Positions 3,816 to 10,800 of a stretch of 14,813 bases of DNA are shown here, one piece after another. Position 1 is the stretch's first letter. Each line of letters starts with the position of its first letter. Below the pieces are notes generated by a model that searched no databases, had not been told where the DNA came from, and worked only from the letters and a program-made list of their open reading frames with translations. Source of the stretch: Candidatus Kaiserbacteria bacterium RIFCSPHIGHO2_01_FULL_58_22 (lineage in GTDB: Bacteria; Patescibacteriota; Minisyncoccia; Phycocordibacterales; UBA2100); contig MFLB01000027.1 in NCBI GenBank assembly GCA_001781445.1, forward strand, positions 618 through 15,430, in the 5' to 3' direction. The translations under genes were made by a program, and so were the position numbers.

Positions 3816-6032
3816 ATGTATCTCAAATCCATCGAGCTTGTCGGGTTTAAATCCTTCGGAAGAAAGACGGAACTCGCCTTCGGGAGCCCGATAGTCGCCG
3901 TCGTGGGGCCCAACGGTAGCGGGAAATCCAACGTCGCCGAAGCGTTCCGCTTCGTACTCGGCGAGCAATCCATGAAATCCATGCGCTCGAAGCGCGGGGA
4001 GGATCTCATCTGGGGCGGCAGTCCCGGTTTGCCGCGGGCGAACCGGGGGGCGGTCAGGGTCGTCTTCGACAACGCGGACAGGCTCCTCGACCTCGACTTC
4101 AAGGAAGTCGTCATCGAGCGCGTGGTGTATCGCGACGGGCAGAACGAATATCTTTTGAACGGAACGGTAGTCCGCCTCAAAGACGTGATACGCCTCCTCG
4201 CCGGCGCCAACATCGGCGGCTCGGGCTACCAGATAATCTCGCAGGGCGAGGCCGACAGGATATTGAACGCGAGCCCTAAAGAGCGGCGGGAGATGGTGGA
4301 AGATGCGCTTGGCCTCAAGCTCTACCAGCACAAGAAAGCCGAGAGCGAGCGAAAGCTCGGGGAAACGGGCGTCAACATCGACAAGACGAAGTCGCTCCGC
4401 CGCGAGCTCGCGCCGCACATCAATTTCTTGCGCGTGCAGGTGGAAAAAATAGAAAAAGCGCGCGAGCTCAAAGAACAGCTCGCCGCAAAACTCAATGAGT
4501 ACCTCGCGCGCGAACACGCGTGGATAAGCCAGGAGGACGCTCGGCTTTCGGAGGAGATACGCATGCACGAAACGGAACTGCGAAAACTCTCGGAGAGCGT
4601 CAGGGCGGCGCGCGGCGCGCGCGGGAGTTCGAGCGACGCCGCTCTCGCCGGTTTGCAGGGGAAGCTCGCCGAGCGCGAGGGCAAGCTTGCCGCCGCGCGC
4701 CGCGAGAGCGAGCGGCTCGCACGCGAGCTAGGCCGCGCCGAAGGCGCGCTCGAGGCCAACAACGTCACAGTAGAAGCGATCGTTCCGGTGCCGCATGTGA
4801 GGAACTTCGCGCGCGAGCTCGACGCGACCGTTTCCGAACTCGAGCGCGTGGACGATATCGCGCGCGTGCGCTCCGTCCTTCAGGATATCCGCTCTCGCAT
4901 CAAGTCGTTCATCGAGGGCCTCTCCGGCGCCGCGCCCGTGACGAACGAGGAGGTCAAACAGCAGGTGAAATCGCTTGCCGACTCGCTCGCGCGCGTCCGA
5001 GAGGAGGAGACGAACCTTGCCGACGAGCTCGAATCTCTGCGGAAGGGCATCGCGGAGGCGCGCGAGAGCGGTTTTGCCGCCGAGCGGGACCTTGTGGCGC
5101 TGGAGGCGTCGGTACGGGAAGCGCAAAGCAAACTCGGGGGTGTCCGTGCGGCGCGCGAGAACATCGCCGAAGCGCGCCGCCGGTTCGAGGAAGAGGTGCG
5201 CGAGGGGATCGCTCTCGTTGGCGCGGCGGTTCATTCGTGGGAGAAGGCGGAGATACCGCCCGGCGCACTTTCGGAAGAGCGAAGCGTGCAGGAAAAGCGG
5301 CGGCGCGATATCGAGCGCCTGAAGATAAAGATAGAGGAGTCGGGCTCGGGGAGCGGGGAGGCCGTCGTGAAGGAGTTCACGCAAACAAAAGAACGCGACG
5401 AATTCCTCGCGAAGGAACTCGCCGACCTCGAAGCCTCGGCGGCCTCGCTCAAAGACATCATCGCCGAGCTCGAAAAGACCATCGACGCGCGCTTTCACGA
5501 AGGGCTGAAACTAATCAACGAGGCCCTCAAAAATTTCTTTACGAAGCTCTTCGGCGGCGGCTACGCGAAGCTTTCCGTCGAACAGCCCCGAAGGAAACCG
5601 CTTCGCGGTTCCTACGGGGCAGGCCCCGCCGATGACGACATTGAGGACGACGATATACCGGAAGAGGAGGAGCTCTATGCGGGGCTTTCGATATCCGTTT
5701 CGTTGCCTCGCAAGAAGATACACGGATTGGAGGTTCTCTCGGGCGGGGAGCGCGCGCTTACCTCTATCGCACTCATTTTTTCGATGACGCAGGTGAATCC
5801 TCCGCCCTTCCTCGTTCTCGACGAGACCGACGCCGCGCTCGATGAGGCGAACAGCAAACGCTATGCCGACATGATCCTCGGTCTCGGAGCAAAATCCCAG
5901 CTCATCGTCATCACCCACAATCGCGCCACGATGGCCGCCGCGGGCGAGCTCTACGGCGTTACCATGAGCGGCGATGGCGTCTCCAAATTGTTGTCCGTAA
6001 AACTCGAAGAGGCGGAACGAGTTGCGAAATAG
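3816..6032 (+). CDS. smc: Compact SMC chromosome-segregation ATPase
   Basis: ABC-type ATPase of the SMC family, which folds and segregates chromosomes. The N-terminal head has Walker A GPNGSGKS (31-38) and the QGEADRIL/ERREMVEDALGL region; the C-terminal head has the signature LSGGE (641-645) and Walker B FLVLDE (665-670) with the ALDEAN D-loop. At 738 residues it is far shorter than the usual 1150-1200. Coiled-coil segments (about 165-310 and 380-585) flank a short non-coil region (about 315-380) that lacks a recognisable SMC hinge and has no CxxC zinc hook. The C-terminal head carries a basic then acidic insertion (about 591-619), the first part encoded by a 34-bp palindrome. SbcC/RecN-like roles are possible, but head motifs and the rnc neighbour favour SMC. 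No scpA or scpB is in the window. Confidence 0.85.
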   Translation: MYLKSIELVGFKSFGRKTELAFGSPIVAVVGPNGSGKSNVAEAFRFVLGEQSMKSMRSKRGEDLIWGGSPGLPRANRGAVRVVFDNADRLLDLDFKEVVIERVVYRDGQNEYLLNGTVVRLKDVIRLLAGANIGGSGYQIISQGEADRILNASPKERREMVEDALGLKLYQHKKAESERKLGETGVNIDKTKSLRRELAPHINFLRVQVEKIEKARELKEQLAAKLNEYLAREHAWISQEDARLSEEIRMHETELRKLSESVRAARGARGSSSDAALAGLQGKLAEREGKLAAARRESERLARELGRAEGALEANNVTVEAIVPVPHVRNFARELDATVSELERVDDIARVRSVLQDIRSRIKSFIEGLSGAAPVTNEEVKQQVKSLADSLARVREEETNLADELESLRKGIAEARESGFAAERDLVALEASVREAQSKLGGVRAARENIAEARRRFEEEVREGIALVGAAVHSWEKAEIPPGALSEERSVQEKRRRDIERLKIKIEESGSGSGEAVVKEFTQTKERDEFLAKELADLEASAASLKDIIAELEKTIDARFHEGLKLINEALKNFFTKLFGGGYAKLSVEQPRRKPLRGSYGAGPADDDIEDDDIPEEEELYAGLSISVSLPRKKIHGLEVLSGGERALTSIALIFSMTQVNPPPFLVLDETDAALDEANSKRYADMILGLGAKSQLIVITHNRATMAAAGELYGVTMSGDGVSKLLSVKLEEAERVAK
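5586..5619. repeat. In-frame palindromic insert in smc
   Basis: A 34-bp palindrome: CCCCG with CGGGG, AGGAA with TTCCT, and CCGC with GCGG, around a 3-base TTC loop, with one mismatch and one bulge. It encodes PRRKPLRGSYGA (residues 591-602), just before an acidic run in the C-terminal head. A second inverted repeat (CGGGGC with GCCCCG, 5615-5628) overlaps its right edge. It resembles protein-coding palindromic elements known from Rickettsia in position and behaviour; relation to any family is not shown. Confidence 0.6.
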
Positions 6033-6058
6033 GGCCGACTTTGATACTGTTTCGCGAC
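6021..6058 (+). promoter_or_regulatory. rpsP promoter region inside an inverted repeat
   Basis: A TTGCGA -35-like box (6022-6027, the same as at rpmF) and a GATACT -10-like box (6043-6048) are 15 bases apart, over the smc stop codon. They lie in an inverted repeat, 6021-6029 with 6050-6058 (9 bp including one G-T pair, 20-base loop), that ends two bases before the rpsP ATG. In a readthrough transcript from smc the stem could mask the rpsP start; in a transcript from this promoter it could not form. Confidence 0.4.
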
Positions 6059-6060
6059 AT

Positions 6061-6507
6061 ATGTTGAAGATACGAATGCAGAGGACGGGGCGGACGAATG
6101 CGCCATCGTTCCGCATTGTCGTCGTCGAGCACACCGAGAGTCCGAAGACGGGGAACGTCGTCGAAAAGCTCGGCACGTATAATCCGAAGACGAAGGAGCG
6201 CACCTTGAACGGCGAGCGCATACAGTACTGGCTTTCGGTGGGAGCGAAGGCGTCGGATACGATGCACAATATGCTCATATCCGCGGGCATCATCGAGGGA
6301 AAAAAAGTGAACGTCCTGCCGCAGAAGTCGCCGCCGAAAAAGGAAAGTGAACAGAAAGAACCCGAGACGAAACCCGCCTCCGCCGAAGGCTTCGACGAGG
6401 CGAAGGACGAAGTTCCGGCTCCTGGGCTAAAAGATGACGTGAAGCCCGAGGTTCCAGAAGGGGACAAAGGGGAAGAACGGGAAAAAAAGGAAGAAAAAGC
6501 GGCCTAG
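6061..6507 (+). CDS. rpsP: Small-subunit ribosomal protein S16 (bS16) with long tail
   Basis: A 30S subunit protein. The core MLKIRMQRTGRTNAPSFRIV is followed by the conserved EKLGTYNP (35-42) and ERIQYWLSVGAKASDTM (52-68); the domain ends near residue 85. A tail of about 60 residues follows, rich in lysine, glutamate and proline and without predicted fold, making it 148 residues against about 80-100 usually. ATG 6061 is used because the upstream frame (TTG 6022) overlaps the smc end and is not part of S16. It is 28 bases from the smc stop. In many bacteria ffh and ftsY lie between smc and rpsP; they are absent here. Confidence 0.93.
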   Translation: MLKIRMQRTGRTNAPSFRIVVVEHTESPKTGNVVEKLGTYNPKTKERTLNGERIQYWLSVGAKASDTMHNMLISAGIIEGKKVNVLPQKSPPKKESEQKEPETKPASAEGFDEAKDEVPAPGLKDDVKPEVPEGDKGEEREKKEEKAA

Positions 6508-6508
6508 C

Positions 6509-6518
6509 TTGGTATACT
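6509..6518 (+). promoter_or_regulatory. -10 promoter box of khpA
   Basis: TTGGTATACT directly follows the rpsP stop codon and matches the GGTAYAAT-type box of other genes here. Its last bases are also the start of the TACTNAC heptad array, so the transcript leader (about 37 bases) would consist almost wholly of heptads. No -35 box is clear. Confidence 0.45.
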
Positions 6519-6559
6519 ACTAACTACTTACTACTTACTACTAACTACTGACTATTCCC
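6511..6559 (+). repeat. Heptad repeat array TACTNAC before khpA
   Basis: Seven words in perfect 7-base register: GGTATAC, TACTAAC, TACTTAC, TACTTAC, TACTAAC, TACTGAC, TATTCCC, then GT and the ATG of khpA. There is no inverted partner, so unlike the neighbouring arrays it should be unstructured in RNA. It has no Shine-Dalgarno sequence. Confidence 0.85.
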
Positions 6560-6561
6560 GT

Positions 6562-6915
6562 ATGGAACGAGATCAGCAATTCCTGGAGTACGTTGTGAAG
6601 GCATTGGTCGACAATCCGGACGACGTGAAGATTAATCGCACGGTGGATGAGATGGGCGTGCTTCTCACACTTAGTGTTCACAAAGACGACATGGGCAAGG
6701 TGATAGGCAGGAGCGGGCAGACCGCGAAGGCCATTCGTACCGTGCTTCGCGTCGTCGGCATGAAGAACGATGCGCGCGTCAATCTCAAAATAGAGGAGCC
6801 CGAGGGGAGCGAGCGCGGGCAGGAAATGGGCGGATCTGGCTCGCGGGCATCCAGCGAACCATACGTGCGCGACACGACTGTTGACGATGTGATAAAGGAC
6901 CTTAAGGGGGAATAG
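6562..6915 (+). CDS. khpA: KhpA-type KH-domain RNA-binding protein
   Basis: Small RNA-binding protein, in other bacteria a partner of KhpB/Jag acting on sRNAs and cell division genes. The KH motif GRSG (49-52, in GKVIGRSGQTAKAIR) lies in a domain spanning about 1-80 that starts with the typical FLEYVVKALVDNPDDVKI. A C-terminal extension of about 37 residues (glycine/serine-rich, then VRDTTVDDVIKDLKGE) makes it 117 residues rather than the usual 75-80. Position between rpsP and trmD is the standard one. rimM, which often follows, is missing. The stop codon TAG is the first part of the next heptad array. Confidence 0.9.
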   Translation: MERDQQFLEYVVKALVDNPDDVKINRTVDEMGVLLTLSVHKDDMGKVIGRSGQTAKAIRTVLRVVGMKNDARVNLKIEEPEGSERGQEMGGSGSRASSEPYVRDTTVDDVIKDLKGE

Positions 6916-6999
6916 CTTTCAGCTATCGGCTTTCAGCTTTCAGACCGAAACATTTCTGCATTTTCTGACAGCTGACAGCTGAAACCTGAAAGCTACGTC
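6914..6999 (+). repeat. Inverted heptad arrays between khpA and trmD
   Basis: The left array AGCTTTC, AGCTATC, GGCTTTC, AGCTTTC (6914-6941) begins in the khpA TAG stop. The right array CTGACAG, CTGACAG, CTGAAAC, CTGAAAG, CTACGTC (6965-6999) ends 2 bases before the trmD ATG. The 30-base arms 6914-6943 and 6965-6994 pair at 24 or 25 of 30 positions around a roughly 21-base loop. No T tract follows. The whole spacer is occupied. Confidence 0.85.
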
Positions 7000-7001
7000 C
7001 T

Positions 7002-7658
7002 ATGCTTCACTTCCACATCATCACACTCTTTCCCGAGTCCATTGAGCCGTATCTAAAGAGCTCGATAATCGGTCGTGCGCAGAAAGATAAAAAGATAAAG
7101 ATATCTTTTTACGATCCAAAGAAGTTTACCCGTGATAAATATGGTCGCGTCGATAGGCGGCCGTACGGCGGAGGCCCCGGCATGGTATTGGAGCCTGAAG
7201 GCGTGCTTCGCGCGGCGCAGAAAGCCCTTCGACGAGCTCATGGTAAAGCGACAGAGAAGATATTTTTCGCGACGGACGGCGCGGTATTTGATGAGGCGAT
7301 GGCAAAGCGGCTCGCAAAGAAAAAAGATATCCTACTGATTGCCGGACACTACGAAGGAGTCGATGCGCGCGTGCAGAAAATATTGAAAGCGAAAAAAATC
7401 TCGATGGGCCCGTACGTCTTGACGGGAGGTGAGCTACCGGCCGCGACCGTCATCGACGCCGTCGCGCGCTTCGTGCCCGGCGTGCTTGGCAAGGCCGAAT
7501 CGCTCGAACGCTCCCGCGTTTCCTCTCCCGAAGTGTATACCCGGCCTGAAACGCTCGTCTGGAAGGGGAGAAAGTACCGCGTGCCGAAGGTCCTTCTCAC
7601 CGGACATCACGCGAAGATAGACGAATGGAAGAAATCACGCAGAACCTCGGGAGGGTAA
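7002..7658 (+). CDS. trmD: tRNA (guanine-37-N1)-methyltransferase
   Basis: Makes m1G37 in tRNAs reading CNN-type codons, preventing frameshifts; S-adenosylmethionine-dependent SPOUT enzyme with a trefoil knot. Motifs visible: FHIITLFPE at the start, RRPYGGGPGMVLEPE (52-66), GHYEGVDARV (115-124), the knot MGPYVLTGGELPA (135-147), R156 in DAVARFVPG, and VYTRPE plus VLLTGHHAKIDEW near the end. The E. coli catalytic D169 lies in LDCPHYTRP; here the aligned stretch is VSSPEVYTRP, with no Asp. At 218 residues the C-terminal domain is shortened relative to about 245-255. Start ATG 7002 follows the heptad array by 2 bases. rimM and rplS, its usual neighbours, are absent. Confidence 0.93.
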   Translation: MLHFHIITLFPESIEPYLKSSIIGRAQKDKKIKISFYDPKKFTRDKYGRVDRRPYGGGPGMVLEPEGVLRAAQKALRRAHGKATEKIFFATDGAVFDEAMAKRLAKKKDILLIAGHYEGVDARVQKILKAKKISMGPYVLTGGELPAATVIDAVARFVPGVLGKAESLERSRVSSPEVYTRPETLVWKGRKYRVPKVLLTGHHAKIDEWKKSRRTSGG

Positions 7659-7704
7659 CCTGCGGAGATTGGAGATAGACAACATATAAGATGGTTTGTC
7701 AAGC

Positions 7705-7733
7705 TTGAACGCGCAGGGGGCGGGTGGTACAAT
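7705..7733 (+). promoter_or_regulatory. Strong promoter of rpoB
   Basis: TTGAAC (7705-7710), a 17-base spacer and TGGTACAAT with TACAAT at 7728-7733: a consensus-like -35, ideal spacing and an extended TGn -10. The predicted start is near 7740, giving a leader of about 147 bases. This is the best sigma-70-type promoter in the window. Confidence 0.75.
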
Positions 7734-7741
7734 TCCGCGAC

Positions 7742-7886
7742 ATTTGCTTGTGAGCTGATTGAGTTGCGGTCGCGCTTTGCAGCAAATCCGCCGGGGGCGG
7801 AGCATCGGAAGATGCGTTTGCATACGAAAATTTAATAACGAGCAAACCTGCGGCGTGTTGCGCCGTACGGGTACGTTGTTGGAAAA
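7742..7886 (+). promoter_or_regulatory. Hairpin-rich rpoB leader
   Basis: Consecutive helices fill the leader: 7742-7748 with 7781-7787 (ATTTGCT/AGCAAAT), 7787-7792 with 7796-7801 (competing at base 7787), 7802-7806 with 7811-7815 (GGAA loop), 7816-7821 with 7842-7847 (GTTTGC/GCAAAC) and 7851-7855 with 7861-7865. None has a T run, so attenuation by intrinsic termination is not evident. A weak GGAAAA lies just before ATG. AGCAAAT and GAGCAAAC both match ATTTGCT in part, so alternative pairings are possible. A structured RNA controlling beta-subunit synthesis is plausible. No known riboswitch class is recognised. Confidence 0.5.
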
Positions 7887-10800
7887 ATGGCGAAAACCAA
7901 AGCGCGGCCGCAGAAATACTTCGGACGGCACCGAGAACCCCTCGTGAAGCTCCCGTCGCTCGTCGAATCGCAGATCGCGTCGTTCCGCGAATTCATCGAG
8001 ACCGGCGCGGAGCGCGTCTTCAAGGAGTTCTCTCCGATCGGCGATCACTCGGGAAAGAAGTTCGAATTGAGGCTCGCGAAGTTCACGTTCGGCGAGTTGC
8101 GCTGGGACGAGCACTACGCGAAACGCACCATGCGCACCTACGAGGCGCCGCTCTCGATGGTCGTGAAGCTCAAGAACAAAACGACGGGCACGGAAAAGGA
8201 GCAAGAGATCTTTCTCGCGGACTTCCCGTGGATGACCGCGCACGGCACCTTCATCATCAACGGCGTCGAGCGCATCATCGTGCCACAGCTCGCGCGAAGC
8301 TACGGCGTATTTTTCGAATCCGTTCCCTACAAGGGCAAGGGCTATTTCGCGGCGAAGATAATCCCCGCCCGCGGCGTGTGGATAGAGATAGAATCCGATC
8401 CCGACGGCGGCCTGTACGTGAAGATAGACCGCAAGCGCCGCTTTCCCGTCACCTCGCTTTTGCGCATTCTGGGCCTCGCGGCCGAAAAAGAGATCATGGG
8501 CAAGTTCGAGAACTCGCGCCCGGCCTCGGAAGCGATCCACGCGACCCTGGCGCACGACAACGCGCACACGCCCGAGGAGGCGTACGTGGAGATCTACCGG
8601 CGGTTGCGCGACGGCGACATCGCGACTCCGGAGAGCGCGCGCGAGCACGTGCGGTCCATTCTTTCGCCGGAGCGGTACGACTTCTCGCGCGTCGGCCGCT
8701 TCCATTTCAACCGCCGCTTCGGACTTGGCACGAAAGACGCGGATCTTTCGCGCGCGACGCTCTCGCTCGAAGACATCGCTCGCATCGTGACACACATCGC
8801 GGAGCAGAACGCAAATCCGGCGGCAGAGGCCGACGACATAGACCATTTGGGCTTTCGCCGCGTGCGTTTCGCCGGGGAGCTTCTCGAACAGCGCATGCGC
8901 GTGGGCCTTTCCCGCATGAAGCGCAACATTCAGGACCGCATGGCGATGGTTGATCCGGAGACGACGCTTCCGGTGCATTTCGTGAATCCCCGCCCGTTCC
9001 AGGCCGCGATCCGCGAGTTTTTCACGACGGATCAGCTCTCTCAGCTCATGCAACAGTACAACATCCTCGACGAGATCGAGCATTTGCGCACGCTCTCCAC
9101 GCTCGGCCGCGGCGGCCTCACGAGCGAGCGCGCGGGCCTTGAAGTGCGCGACGTGCACTCGTCGCACTACGGCCGCGTCTGTCCCATCCACACGCCGGAG
9201 GGCAAGAACATCGGCCTCGTCCTGCACATGTCGCTCTACGCCCGGCCCAACGAGTTCGGAATCATCGAGACGCCGTACGCGAAAGTCGAGAAGGGGCAGG
9301 TCGGCAAGGAGATAGCCTATCTGAACGCGCTCGAAGAAGAGCGGTATGCCATCGCGCACGCGGCCACGGAGCGCGACGAGGACGGCCGCATCACCGAGAA
9401 GTTCGTCGAGGTGCGAAAGAGCGGGAAGCCGACCCTCGTGAAGCGCGACGACGTGGACTACATCGAGGTGGCGGGAAACCAGCCCTTCTCGGTGGCGACC
9501 TCGCTCATTCCCTTCGTCGAGAACGACGACGCCAACCGCGCTCTCATGGGCTCCAACATGCAGAAGCAGGCCGTGCCCCTCGTCATTCCGGAGGCTCCGC
9601 TGGTCGCGACCGGCGTCGAGGGCGCCGCCGCGCGCGACTCCGGCCGCCTCGTCCTCGCGGAAGAAGCGGGCGAGGTCGTCTACGCGGACGCGCAGGCGAT
9701 TAAAGTGAAGAACGCGGACGGAAAGACGAAAGAATACCCGCTCGTCAATTTTTCGCGCACCAACGGCTTCACGACCTTCCACCAGCGTCCGGCTGTTTCC
9801 ACGGGCGATCACGTGAAAAAGGGAGGAGTTCTCGCCGACACCTCCACCTCCGTGGGCGGACAGCTCGCGATCGGGCAGAACGTGCGCGTCGCGTTCCTCC
9901 CGTGGTTCGGCGCCAACTACGAGGATGCCATCGTCATCTCCGAGCGTCTCGCGAAAGACGCGCGCTTCACCTCGATCCACATGGAGGAGTTCGTCTGCGT
10001 CGTGCGCGACACCAAGCTCGGACCCGAGGTGACGACCCACGACATCCCCAACGTCTCCGAGTTCAAATTGCGCAATCTCGACGAGGACGGCGTCGTCCGC
10101 ATCGGCGCGGAAGTGCGCCCCGGCGACATTCTCGTGGGCAAGGTAACGCCGAAGGGCGAGACCCAGCTCACGCCCGAGGAGCGCCTTTTGCACGCGATCT
10201 TCGGCGAGAAGGCCAAAGACGTGAAGGACACAAGCCTCCGAATGGAGGGCGGCAAGCGCGGCCGCGTCGTCGGCGTAAAGATATTTTCGCGCGAAACGGG
10301 CGACCAGCTCGAAAGCGGCGTCATCAAGCGCGTGCACGTGGAGGTGGCACAGCTTCGCACGATCTCGGTGGGGGACAAGCTCGCCGGACGCCACGGCAAC
10401 AAGGGCGTCATATCGCGCGTGCTTCCCGAGGAAGACATGCCGTTCGACGAACAAGGGAAACCCGTCGACATTATATTGACCCCGCTCGGCGTTCCTTCCC
10501 GCATGAACCTCGGGCAGATCCTCGAACTCCATCTTGGGCTCGCGGCGGAAAAGCTCGACTACCAGGCCATCGTGCCTTCCTTCGCGGGCGCGACGGAGGA
10601 TGAGATACGCAAGGAATTGAAAACGGCGGGCGTTTCCGAGACGGGGAAGCGCATCCTCTTCGACGGCCGCACCGGCGAGGCGTTCGCCCAGCCGGTCTCC
10701 GTCGGCACGATGTACATGCTGAAGCTCCACCACATGGTGGAAGACAAAATACACATGCGAAGCATCGGGCCGTACTCGCTCACCACCCAACAGCCCCTCG

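Noticed and set aside
6518..6552. TACTAAC words as intron branch sites
   Set aside because: The yeast-like branch sequence is coincidental; this is a bacterial spacer with a 7-base repeat.
7089..7110. A 9-bp A/T hairpin followed by T residues resembling a terminator
   Set aside because: It lies early within trmD in lysine codons and is entirely A+T-rich in the stem, so chance is likely.
7215..7229. Third copy of the rnc-tail repeat inside trmD (GCGCAGAAAGCCCT)
   Set aside because: The match stops after about 14 bases and is explained by both proteins encoding AAQKAL with the same codons.
7635..10790. A 1051-codon open frame on the minus strand across rpoB
   Set aside because: It is antisense to a certain rpoB, with a histidine/arginine/valine-rich translation typical of the complement of G+C-rich codons, and shows no domain.
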